Source: Lachnoclostridium sp. MSJ-17
GTDB taxonomy: Bacteria; Bacillota; Clostridia; Oscillospirales; Acutalibacteraceae
Reading direction: 5' to 3'
Length of the DNA: 33,110 nucleotides
Assembly (NCBI RefSeq): GCF_018918205.1
Contig: NZ_JAHLQB010000105.1
Location: 1-33,110 of the forward strand
The notes under the pieces were generated by a model, which saw nothing but the letters and a program-made list of their open reading frames with translations, made no database searches and had not been told where the DNA came from. Made by a program: the position numbers and the translations under genes. The number at the start of each line of letters is the position of its first letter. Within the stretch, counting starts at the first letter, position 1. Positions 14,472-22,000 of the stretch are shown here, piece by piece.

Positions 14472-16208
14472 CTACATGCTATCCGGGCAGGTGATGTTGA
14501 ACATTGTCAGAACGTTCCTGATTACCGCCCTGACGCACTCGCACAGCGCAAGCCTTGCCTGCATGAGTCCCTCGTCCTCGCCCTTAACGCGGCAGGCGTT
14601 GTAGAACTTGTGGAAGAGAGTCGCAAGCTTTGTTACGTAGCGCGTGATTTTGGTCGGGTCGTAGTCCTTCGCCGCCGAGATTATCTCGCTGCCGTAGAGC
14701 GCGAGGTGAGAAATCAATTCCTTCTCCTCGGGAGCGGTCAGAAGCGCAAGCTCAGCGTCGGTGCATTCGCGCGGGGTGATTCCGTCGGATTTGAGCGCCT
14801 TGAAGATACTGCATATCCTCGCGTGGGCGTACTGCACGTAATAAACGGGGTTCTGGTTGTCCTGCTTGACGGCGACGTCGAGGTCAAAGTCCATCTGGGT
14901 GTTAGCCTCGCGGGTGTTGAACAGGAACCTCGCGCTGTCAACGGGCACCTCCTCGAGCAGATCGCGCAGCTGTATAGCCTTGCCGGTGCGTTTGCTCATC
15001 TTGGCGGGCTTGCCGTCGCGAAGGAGCTTTACGAGCTGCATGAGAACGACGGTGAGCTTAGAGCCGTCTTTTCCGACAGCGTCCATAGCGCCCTTCATGC
15101 GCATAACGTGACCGTGGTGGTCGGCGCCCCATACGTCGATCAGGGTCGTAAAGCCGCGGTCAAACTTGTTCTTGTGATAGGCGATGTCCGCCGCGAAGTA
15201 GGTCGGGTTGCCGTTCTTGCGGATAAGGACGTCGTCCTTGAGCTCGAGATTGTCGATATATTTCTGAGTCTTGCCCTCACTCAGAAGCTGCTTTGTGAGG
15301 ACTTCCTTGTTCTTGTACCAAATTGCGCCGTCGAGCTCGTAGGTCAGACCCTTCGCGCTCAGCTCGTCGACTACAGCCTTTACAGCGCCGCTCTTGTGAA
15401 GCTCGCTCTCAAAGAACCACTTGTCGTAGGTGATTTTGTAAGCCGCCATGTCCTCCTGCATCTTTTTGATGTTCTTGGGCAGAGCGTAGTCAACGAGAGT
15501 CTTTTTGCGCTCGTCGGAGCTGACATTCAGCAGAATATCGCCGAACTCGCTGTTGTACTCGTTTGCGAGGTCAATGATGTCGCCGCCCTGATATCCGTCC
15601 TCGGGGAATTCTATCTCGTCGCCCTTGTATATCTGCAGATAGCGCGCCTCGAGGGAACAGGCGAACTTCTCGATCTGGTTGCCCGCGTCGTTGACGTAAA
15701 ACTCGCGGTACGCCTGATATCCCGCCTTGTCGAGAACGGAAGCGAGACAGTCGCCGAGAGCGCCGCCGCGCGCGTTGCCCATGTGCATGGGACCCGTGGG
15801 ATTTGCGGAGACGAACTCTACCATCACCTTTTCGCCCTTGCCGAAGTCGGACGAGCCGTAGCCCTCGGGGTCAGAGAGAATATCGCGGACGGAAGCGGTG
15901 TAGTAATCCGCGCCGAGGAAAAAGTTGATGAATCCGGGACCGGCGGTCTCGCACTTCTCAAAGAAGGTGCCGCCGAGGCCGAGGTTTTCGGTGATAGCCT
16001 GAGCGATTTTGAACGGCGGCATGCGGAAAGCCTTTGCGCCCGCCATAGCGGCGTTTGTGGCGAAGTCGCCGTGCGAGGTGTCCGCCGGAACCTCTACGAT
16101 AAATTCGGGCAGCTCCGCTTCGGGCAGAGAGCCCGCGGCGATCGCCTTTTTCATAGCCGCTTCAACCGCGGCTTTAAGCTGACTGACAGCCTTTGCGTAT
16201 GTATCCAT
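14472..16208 (-). CDS. argS: Arginyl-tRNA synthetase
   Basis: Class I synthetase charging tRNA-Arg with arginine. The 578-residue length is normal for the family. The N-terminal Arg-tRNA additional domain (about 1-110) contains VEVPADTSHGDFATNAAM. The catalytic Rossmann fold carries the HIGH-type motif HMGNARGG (about 140), preceded by FVSANPTGP. The KMSK-type motif KMSKRTGKAIQL lies near 402. The DALR anticodon-binding domain closes the protein (about 455-578). It follows murI and the DUF1934 gene in the same orientation with 12 bp between them. The DUF1934-argS order is also found in Bacillus (ywiB-argS). Confidence 0.97.
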   Translation of the reverse strand: MDTYAKAVSQLKAAVEAAMKKAIAAGSLPEAELPEFIVEVPADTSHGDFATNAAMAGAKAFRMPPFKIAQAITENLGLGGTFFEKCETAGPGFINFFLGADYYTASVRDILSDPEGYGSSDFGKGEKVMVEFVSANPTGPMHMGNARGGALGDCLASVLDKAGYQAYREFYVNDAGNQIEKFACSLEARYLQIYKGDEIEFPEDGYQGGDIIDLANEYNSEFGDILLNVSSDERKKTLVDYALPKNIKKMQEDMAAYKITYDKWFFESELHKSGAVKAVVDELSAKGLTYELDGAIWYKNKEVLTKQLLSEGKTQKYIDNLELKDDVLIRKNGNPTYFAADIAYHKNKFDRGFTTLIDVWGADHHGHVMRMKGAMDAVGKDGSKLTVVLMQLVKLLRDGKPAKMSKRTGKAIQLRDLLEEVPVDSARFLFNTREANTQMDFDLDVAVKQDNQNPVYYVQYAHARICSIFKALKSDGITPRECTDAELALLTAPEEKELISHLALYGSEIISAAKDYDPTKITRYVTKLATLFHKFYNACRVKGEDEGLMQARLALCECVRAVIRNVLTMFNITCPDSM

Positions 16209-16220
16209 AATAATTACCCC

Positions 16221-16655
16221 TTACTTTTCTTCCACTGTAATATGAAAACGGTTCTCGCTTACCAAGTCCGTATTAAAATCGAGGGTGTAGCTGACCTCGA
16301 GCGTGCCGCCGTTTTCACCGAGCGTGCTGTTGAGCGTTCTTGTAAATACCCCGATCGACAGGGTGCCTGCGACGGTCTCGTAAATGCACTGATGACGTCT
16401 GCCCTTCTGCAGAAGCAGGCGCGAGCGCTGCGGACCCGTGCGGCTGATGGTGACCATATCCTCGTCGACGCGGATAACGTTGTTGTAGACCTTCGAGGGA
16501 TTGTCCTCGTCGTACTCACGGTAGCCTATGTAGAAATGGTCGCGCTTGCGCATGAACTTGCCGTCGGTGAGAACCTCTATCTTGTTGTGTTCGCCGTCGA
16601 CGAGCTGCTCGCCGATTATTGTAATTCTGTACTGATTCAAATCCTTATCCGTCAT
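16221..16655 (-). CDS. DUF1934 (YwiB-like) small beta-barrel protein
   Basis: A 144-residue protein starting MTDKDLNQYRITIIGEQ, rich in alternating beta strands (YRITIIGEQ, KIEVLTDGKF, VYNNVIRVDEDMVTISRTG, GGTLEVSYTLDFN), matching DUF1934/YwiB, a calycin-like fold of unknown function. Its position before argS is conserved in many Firmicutes. The ATG at 16655 is chosen over an in-frame ATG at 16676, because the latter lies inside murI and GAGGCGG lies 5 nt before 16655. The start is 8 bp after the murI stop, suggesting translational coupling. Confidence 0.85.
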   Translation of the reverse strand: MTDKDLNQYRITIIGEQLVDGEHNKIEVLTDGKFMRKRDHFYIGYREYDEDNPSKVYNNVIRVDEDMVTISRTGPQRSRLLLQKGRRHQCIYETVAGTLSIGVFTRTLNSTLGENGGTLEVSYTLDFNTDLVSENRFHITVEEK

Positions 16656-16662
16656 AACCGCC

Positions 16663-17481
16663 TCAATACTCCTCAATATCTATCTGCGTCACGGCGTGCT
16701 CCATGTTTCTGCCGAGGAACAGCCCCGCGACGGAGGTGAAGCCGTCGGGAGTGTCGCTGACATAGAACTCGGGCTGCGGCTGCTCAAAGCGGGTGCAGAG
16801 CAGTTTTTCCTGACCGAGCACCTTTGCGGCGTAGACGGCGGTCTCAAGACCGGAGTCGATCAGCCGTACATCCGGTCCCATGAAGTCGTGAATAGCCTCG
16901 CGCAGCAGCGGAAAATGCGTGCAGCCGAGGATCAGCGTGTCGACGCCCTGTTCCTTGAGCGGCGAGAGGTACCTCGCGACGACCGCCATAGTGATGATAT
17001 CGCAGCGGTCGATAATTCCGTTCTCAACGAGCGGAACAAAGAGCGGACAAGCCTGCTCGAATACCTTAACCTTCGGCTCGAGCTTTTGCAGGCGGAGCTT
17101 GTAGCTGTGCGAATTGACGGTCGCAGATGTGCCGATAACGCCGATTTTGCCGTTTCTCGTGACCCTGACGGCGGTGTAGGCTGTGGGATTGACGACTCCC
17201 GTATAGGGCACGGGCAGGGTTTCCCTGAGCAGATCACCCGCGACAGAGCTGACGGTGCCGCAGGCGGCGACGATCATTTTGACCTTGTGCTTCAAAAGGA
17301 AATTCGCATCCTGAACAGCGTATTTTTTTATAGTATCGCGGCTGCGTGTACCGTACGGCACGCGTCCCGTGTCGCCGAAGTAAATTATTTTTTCCTGCGG
17401 AAGCACGCGCAGAAATTCCTTGACGGCGCTCAAGCCGCCCAGACCGGAGTCAAAAACACCGATTGCGTTCTCAGACGACAT
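16663..17481 (-). CDS. murI: Glutamate racemase
   Basis: Cytoplasmic enzyme converting L- to D-glutamate for peptidoglycan. Starting at ATG 17481 (SD GAAGGGA), the product has 272 residues, normal for MurI. The N-terminal IGVFDSGLGGLSAVKEF holds the catalytic-region Asp11. The two catalytic cysteines are Cys74 (VAACGTVSS) and Cys187 (LILGCTHFPLL). The first motif has CGT where many MurI have CNT; Cys and Thr are kept. A longer in-frame reading from 17523 exists but lacks an SD and would overlap the promoter. First gene of the murI-DUF1934-argS-membrane protein cluster. Confidence 0.93.
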   Translation of the reverse strand: MSSENAIGVFDSGLGGLSAVKEFLRVLPQEKIIYFGDTGRVPYGTRSRDTIKKYAVQDANFLLKHKVKMIVAACGTVSSVAGDLLRETLPVPYTGVVNPTAYTAVRVTRNGKIGVIGTSATVNSHSYKLRLQKLEPKVKVFEQACPLFVPLVENGIIDRCDIITMAVVARYLSPLKEQGVDTLILGCTHFPLLREAIHDFMGPDVRLIDSGLETAVYAAKVLGQEKLLCTRFEQPQPEFYVSDTPDGFTSVAGLFLGRNMEHAVTQIDIEEY

Positions 17482-17528
17482 ACATATCCCTTCTTTTCCC
17501 TGAAGATTCGCATTATGATTCACGTTAC

Positions 17529-17557
17529 ATCATACCACAAATCAAGGGAAATGTAAA
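17529..17557 (-). promoter_or_regulatory. Promoter of the murI operon
   Basis: On the minus strand TTTACA (17557-17552), 17 nt, TATGAT (17534-17529), each 5 of 6 to consensus. It lies about 45 nt before the ATG at 17481. Confidence 0.65.
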
Positions 17558-17678
17558 GGAGTTTGTAAAGAGTTCAGAGTGGAATGATCGTCGCCGCTGC
17601 CGGATAGATTCTTGCTATATCAAATCATTATCTGCGGCTGCTGCGCGTATCTTTACCGGATCTGCCAAAAAATATAAC

Positions 17679-17736
17679 TCGGAGCGAAGCGACCCTTAAT
17701 TTTCCATTTTCAATTTTCCATTTTCAATTCTCAACT
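17679..17736. repeat. Dispersed repeat: GAAGCGACC anchor plus TTTTCCATTTTCAA units
   Basis: The anchor TCGGAGCGAAGCGACC (17679-17694) is followed by about three alternating units of TTTTCCA and TTTTCAA. The same anchor sits in front of the AACTACC array at 3381. It abuts the end of the BofC-like gene. Confidence 0.65.
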
Positions 17737-18051
17737 GCAATAATCCTCGAGCGTTTTTCTCAGCGCCGCCTCGCCCTCAATTATTATGCCGCGTTCGAGC
17801 TTTTGCCTGTCGGATTTCGGCAGAGTGTAGGTAAATGTGTCGGTGGTCATAAACGGCTCGCTCTCGCCCGGACGGTACACCACTACCCTGCCCTTGTCCT
17901 CTGCCATAACAAAGCGCTTGCTGCTGTCGGGCAGCTTGTCGCTCAGGCTCATGCTCATCCTGCCCGCGGCGCTCTGTTCGGCAACCGACGAGGCTATCAC
18001 GCAGCCTATCAGTATCACGCCCGTCACAGATATCAATATGATTTTTTTCAT
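17731..18051 (-). CDS. Small BofC C-terminal-domain-like exported protein
   Basis: A 106-residue protein with an N-terminal membrane anchor or signal (KKIILISVTGVILIGCVIASSVA) and a compact C-terminal domain. The segment GRVVVYRPGESEPFMTTDTF, then LPKSDRQKLERGIIIEG, then EAALRKTLEDYCS, follows the pattern of BofC C-terminal-like domains (x-VF-x-G-x2-P, LP-x2-D, L-x2-GI-x2-GE-x3-L-x3-LEDY). BofC is a forespore regulator of sigma-K checkpoint proteolysis in Bacillus. Short anchored versions are widespread in Clostridia and their role is not established. The ATG at 18051 is preferred, eight nt after GGGAG; an ATG two codons upstream is too close to the SD. A sigma-G-like promoter is visible upstream. 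Confidence 0.7.
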   Translation of the reverse strand: MKKIILISVTGVILIGCVIASSVAEQSAAGRMSMSLSDKLPDSSKRFVMAEDKGRVVVYRPGESEPFMTTDTFTYTLPKSDRQKLERGIIIEGEAALRKTLEDYCS

Positions 18052-18073
18052 AGCCATTACTCCCTTTTTCTCT

Positions 18074-18103
18074 TAGTTTCTCCGTCGAAATGCGTATTAT
18101 TCA
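18074..18103 (-). promoter_or_regulatory. Possible sigma-G-type promoter of the BofC-like gene
   Basis: On the minus strand TGAATA (18103-18098), 17 nt, GAAACTA (18080-18074). The first box matches the sigma-G/F -35 type and the second matches CATACTA at 5 of 7. TGAATA is also half of a perfect TTATTCA/TGAATAA inverted repeat (18097-18116). This is suggestive only. Confidence 0.35.
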
Positions 18104-18190
18104 CCCTTTTGAATAAAATAACGTGGTAAAAAACACAATTTTTTTATCTGAAATTTTGAATTACATATTTATTTTTTCCCGAAAAAGTGC

Positions 18191-18196
18191 TATAAT
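18191..18196 (+). promoter_or_regulatory. -10 element upstream of the class A PBP gene
   Basis: TATAAT lies about 65 nt before the ATG at 18262 in a very AT-rich stretch. No good -35 is found at 16-18 nt, so the promoter may be weak or activator dependent. Confidence 0.35.
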
Positions 18197-18261
18197 AAAT
18201 TTTACTAATGTTTACAAGTACAGTCACGGGTTTTCACTTACCACTTAAATAAGGAGTTCTT

Positions 18262-20661
18262 ATGCGTAACAAACGTGAAACTGATATCAGCAGCTACATG
18301 GGCAAAACACCCGAGCAGCAGCCTGAAATCACCTTCAAGCGGAGCGAGAGCAGCGCAAAAAGGTTCTTCAAGGGCTTGGGCAAGTTTTTGCTGACAATTT
18401 TTTCCGTGCTCGCGGTCGCGGGCATAGTCACGGCAATCTCGCTTGCCATCTACATCATTGCGCTCGCGTCTGAGCCTACGGGTATCGACCTCAAGGCTAA
18501 ATCCATGAACCAGACCAGCCGCATCTTCATCAAGGACAGCGACACCGGCGAGTTCACCGAATCGCGCAAGCTCTACAGCACGGAAAACCGCATCTGGGTC
18601 GACAACCAGAATATTCCCGACTACATGAAGGAAGCCCAGGTCGCTATCGAGGACAAGCGCTTTTACGAGCACAACGGCGTCGACTGGCAGCGTACCCTCT
18701 CTGCGGTCGCGATGCTCGCAACGGGCAGCGATTCCTACGGCGGATCCACAATAACCCAGCAGCTCATCAAGAACATCACCGACGACAACGAGGTGAGCAT
18801 CAACCGTAAGCTGCGCGAGATCTGCAAGGCGCTCAAGCTCGAGCAGGAATACACCAAGGATCAGATCCTCGAGGCGTACCTCAACGTCGTAAACTACGGA
18901 AACAACTGTCAGGGCGTCGAGGCGGCGGCTCAGCTGTACTTCGGCAAGAGCATCAAGGACTGCTCTCTCGCCGAGTGCGCCGCGATCGCCGGCATCACCC
19001 AGAACCCCTCGCGCTGGAATCCTCTGATTTACCCCGAGAACAACCGCGAACGCCGCGAGCTGATTCTCAGCGAGATGTACGACCAGGGGATAATCAAGAC
19101 CAAGAAGGAATATGACGAGGCTATGTCCGAGAGCGCAAAGATGACCTTCGTAGGCTTCAAGAGCGCGTCCGAGGACGATGAGGACGATGACAGCGACGTT
19201 CAGAACTGGTACTACGACCAGCTTTTCTACGACCTGCGCGAAGACCTTGCGCTCTACTACAACATCAGCCCCGACGCGGCGAGTGAGAAGATCTACACCG
19301 AGGGTCTGAAAATCTACTGCGCCATGGACGAGAAGATGCAGAACTACATCGAGAAGGAAGCCATGGCTATCGACAAGAGCGCCGACCCGAGCATTGAGCT
19401 GGGTTCGGTTCTGATGGACTTCGACGGCAGGGTCATCGCCACCGTCGGCAGCTCCAACCGCAAGACGACCGACCTCGCTTGGGACAGAGCGGCTCACTCC
19501 GCTTTGCAGCCCGGTTCTTCGATAAAGCCCCTCTTTGTATACCCCATCGCTATCGAAAACAAGCAGCTCTACTTCTCGTCGACCGTACTCGACGAACCGA
19601 TCGAGAAGTACGAGTACGATGAAGCCTCCGGCGGCTATATTTCCGGTCCTAAGAACGCCTACGGCTCGTATCTCGGCAACATCCTCCTGCCCGACGCTAT
19701 CGAGCGCTCCTCGAACGCCGTCGCGGTACAGGTCATGGAGCTTATCGGCGGACCTTCGGTCGCCTATGAGCAGGCTGTCACAAAGATGAACTTCAAGCAT
19801 CTCACCGAGCTCGACGGAGTCAACACCGGCGCGCTTTCGATCGGCGGTCTCAACGGCGGCGTCACCGTCCGCGAGATGGCTGCGGCATACACCTATATGG
19901 GCAACGAGGGTCTGAGCTACAAGCCCTACACCTACTACTATATCACCGACTCCGAGGACAACATTATCCTCGACAACCGCGACGCCGTGCCCAAGCAGGC
20001 GTATTCCGCGGAAACAGCGGGCATTATGAACCGCCTGCTGCACTACAACGTCGAAAACTCACAGAACACCTACGCTATGTACGCGCGCGTTTCGGGCTGG
20101 GATATCGTCGGCAAGACCGGTACCACCGATAACGACCGCGACTGCTGGTTCTGCGGAATGTCGCCCTACGCGGTCATGGCTACCTGGACGGGCTTTGACA
20201 GTCCCCAGACTATTTCCGACAAGACGCGCTCCGCGAAGTTCTTCGCCAACGTCATGGGCGAATACCTCAAGGACAAGGAGCAGAAGGAATACAAGATCTC
20301 AAAGAACCTCATTCCCGCGACCTACAACCCCGTCACGGGTCTTGTGATCTCCACCGACAGCGTGTCCGGCAAGTACGTCGGCTACTACACCGAGGACAAC
20401 ATGCCGGCGTTCGGCTCAGCGTGGTACGACGACTCGACCTACGACTGGAACGCCTACAGCGGCGGCGGTGAAGAAAGCTCGGGCGGCGGCGGCGAAAGCA
20501 GCCACTCCTCAGGCGGCGGACAGTCCTCGTCCTCATCATCGGGCGGCGGCGGACAGTCCTCAGGCTCCGAGAGCTCAGAGGGTCCCGTTGTTCCTCCCGA
20601 AGAAGGAGGAGGCGGCGGAGGCGGACAAAGCAGCGCCGCCGACGCGGAAGTACCCAACTAG
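18262..20661 (+). CDS. Class A penicillin-binding protein (transglycosylase/transpeptidase)
   Basis: Bifunctional peptidoglycan synthase anchored in the membrane. SD AAGGAG precedes the ATG. Of 799 residues, 1-41 are cytoplasmic and basic and 42-69 form the single membrane helix. The GT51 transglycosylase domain (about 95-290) has catalytic Glu130 in AIEDKRFYEHNGVDW, GGSTITQQLIKN and a KLREICKALKLEQEYTKDQILEAYLN-type helix. The transpeptidase domain (about 370-690) has S419-S-I-K422 (GSSIKP), SSN near 484 and KTGTT near 617. From about 733 the tail is almost only Gly/Ser/Glu/Pro, an extracellular disordered region. An acidic insert (EDDEDDDSD, about 307-316) lies between the domains. hom begins 47 bp downstream without an obvious terminator. 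Confidence 0.95.
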   Translation: MRNKRETDISSYMGKTPEQQPEITFKRSESSAKRFFKGLGKFLLTIFSVLAVAGIVTAISLAIYIIALASEPTGIDLKAKSMNQTSRIFIKDSDTGEFTESRKLYSTENRIWVDNQNIPDYMKEAQVAIEDKRFYEHNGVDWQRTLSAVAMLATGSDSYGGSTITQQLIKNITDDNEVSINRKLREICKALKLEQEYTKDQILEAYLNVVNYGNNCQGVEAAAQLYFGKSIKDCSLAECAAIAGITQNPSRWNPLIYPENNRERRELILSEMYDQGIIKTKKEYDEAMSESAKMTFVGFKSASEDDEDDDSDVQNWYYDQLFYDLREDLALYYNISPDAASEKIYTEGLKIYCAMDEKMQNYIEKEAMAIDKSADPSIELGSVLMDFDGRVIATVGSSNRKTTDLAWDRAAHSALQPGSSIKPLFVYPIAIENKQLYFSSTVLDEPIEKYEYDEASGGYISGPKNAYGSYLGNILLPDAIERSSNAVAVQVMELIGGPSVAYEQAVTKMNFKHLTELDGVNTGALSIGGLNGGVTVREMAAAYTYMGNEGLSYKPYTYYYITDSEDNIILDNRDAVPKQAYSAETAGIMNRLLHYNVENSQNTYAMYARVSGWDIVGKTGTTDNDRDCWFCGMSPYAVMATWTGFDSPQTISDKTRSAKFFANVMGEYLKDKEQKEYKISKNLIPATYNPVTGLVISTDSVSGKYVGYYTEDNMPAFGSAWYDDSTYDWNAYSGGGEESSGGGGESSHSSGGGQSSSSSSGGGGQSSGSESSEGPVVPPEEGGGGGGGQSSAADAEVPN

Positions 20662-20708
20662 TTTATAGGCTTATGGGATATAAGTAACAATAAAAGGATG
20701 GTAAGAAT

Positions 20709-21938
20709 ATGGTATCAATAGCAATTATGGGACACGGAGTCGTAGGCTCCGGCGTCGCCGAAATCCTGCTGACGCACAAGCAGAAGCTGTTCGCGCGTCT
20801 GGGCGAGGAAATCTACATCAAGAAGGTTCTCGACCTCCGCGAATTCCCCGACAGCCCGATTGCGGACAGATTCACAAAGGACTTTGAGGAAATCATCAAT
20901 GACCTCGAGATCCGCGTTGTTGTTGAGGTCATGGGCGGACTTCACCCGTCCTACGAGTTCGTTTCCCGCTGCATCAAGGCGGGCAAGAGCGTTGTCACCT
21001 CAAACAAGGAGCTTGTCGCGGCGTACGGCGCAGAGCTGCTCGCTCTCGCTAAGGAAAACAACGTGAACTTCCTCTTTGAAGCCTCCGTCGGCGGCGGTAT
21101 TCCGATTATCCGCCCGATGAACCAGTGCCTCGTCGCCAACATCGTCGACGAGATCGCCGGTATCCTCAACGGCACCACAAACTTTATCCTCACCAAGATG
21201 ATCGAGGACGGCATGCAGTTTGCCGACGCTCTCAAGCTCGCTCAGGAGCTGGGCTTCGCCGAAAAGGATCCCACCGCTGATATCGAGGGTCACGACGCCT
21301 GCCGCAAGATTTGTATTCTCGCTTCTCTCGCCTTCGGAAAGCACGTCTATCCCGATTCCGTACATACTGAGGGCATCACCAAGATCACGCTTGAGGACGT
21401 CAAGTACGCCGAGAAGTTCGGCTGCGTTATCAAGCTCATCGGAAGAGTCAAAAAGCTCAATAACAACAAGATCGACATCATCACCGCGCCCATGCTTGTT
21501 CCGCTCAAGAGCCAGCTCGCTAACATCGACAACGAGTTCAACGGAATCATGGTTCGCGGCGACTGCACCGGCGACGTAGTATTCTACGGCAAGGGCGCAG
21601 GCAAGCTGCCCACCGCAAGCGCGGTCGTAGCCGACATCGTGGACTGCTGCCAGCACCTCAAAAAGAGACGCTTCCTGTTCTGGACGGACGGCGACGGCAG
21701 CAACATCATCAACGTCAGCGAGTCCGTATTTGCGATGTATGTCCGCGTAAAGGGCAGGGACGCTGTAGTCAAGGCAGAGGGCATCTTCGGCTCGATCCAG
21801 TCGCTGAGCACCCACGGCGGCGACAGAGCGGCATTCACAACCAAGGCTATGACCTACAGTGAGTTCACCGAAAAAATCAACAAGCTCGCCTCAGACGGCG
21901 TTGAGATCCTCTCGACGATCCGCATCGGCGATCTGTAA
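20709..21938 (+). CDS. hom: Homoserine dehydrogenase with C-terminal ACT domain
   Basis: Reduces aspartate semialdehyde to homoserine, the branch to threonine and methionine. The 409-residue protein has the N-terminal nucleotide-binding motif GHGVVGSGVAEILL (about 8-21), then VVTSNKELVAAYG and the catalytic domain with EASVGGGIPIIRP, NGTTNFILTKM and DPTADIEGHDACRK. The last part (about 330-409) forms the ACT regulatory domain (FAMYVRVKGRDAVVKAEGIF). AAAAGGATGG precedes the ATG. It is followed 62 bp later by aspartokinase, so two controlled steps of the aspartate family are adjacent. A small hairpin without a T tract (GAACGC/GCGTTC, 21959-21974) lies between them. Confidence 0.96.
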   Translation: MVSIAIMGHGVVGSGVAEILLTHKQKLFARLGEEIYIKKVLDLREFPDSPIADRFTKDFEEIINDLEIRVVVEVMGGLHPSYEFVSRCIKAGKSVVTSNKELVAAYGAELLALAKENNVNFLFEASVGGGIPIIRPMNQCLVANIVDEIAGILNGTTNFILTKMIEDGMQFADALKLAQELGFAEKDPTADIEGHDACRKICILASLAFGKHVYPDSVHTEGITKITLEDVKYAEKFGCVIKLIGRVKKLNNNKIDIITAPMLVPLKSQLANIDNEFNGIMVRGDCTGDVVFYGKGAGKLPTASAVVADIVDCCQHLKKRRFLFWTDGDGSNIINVSESVFAMYVRVKGRDAVVKAEGIFGSIQSLSTHGGDRAAFTTKAMTYSEFTEKINKLASDGVEILSTIRIGDL

Positions 21939-21958
21939 AAAAAAATCAAGCATTCTAT

Positions 21959-21974
21959 GAACGCGCAGGCGTTC
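21959..21974 (+). other. Small intercistronic hairpin between hom and lysC
   Basis: GAACGC, loop GCAG, GCGTTC. The next bases are A-rich rather than T-rich, so it is not a standard terminator. It may be an mRNA-processing or stability element. Confidence 0.4.
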
Positions 21975-22000
21975 TGATTAAAAAAGGGAGTATATTAGTA

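Noticed and set aside
14610..16739. 709-codon plus-strand frame opposite argS and the DUF1934 gene
   Set aside because: Low-complexity Val/Ala/Leu/Arg antisense frame with no recognisable domain; argS on the other strand is certain.
18238..20043. 601-codon open frame on the minus strand opposite the class A PBP gene
   Set aside because: Mirrors the PBP codons, has no SD or family resemblance, and is a by-product of C/G-rich third positions in the real gene.
20454..20657. Small Pro/Ser-rich or Arg-rich frames over the PBP tail
   Set aside because: Produced by the Gly/Ser repeat codons read in other frames.
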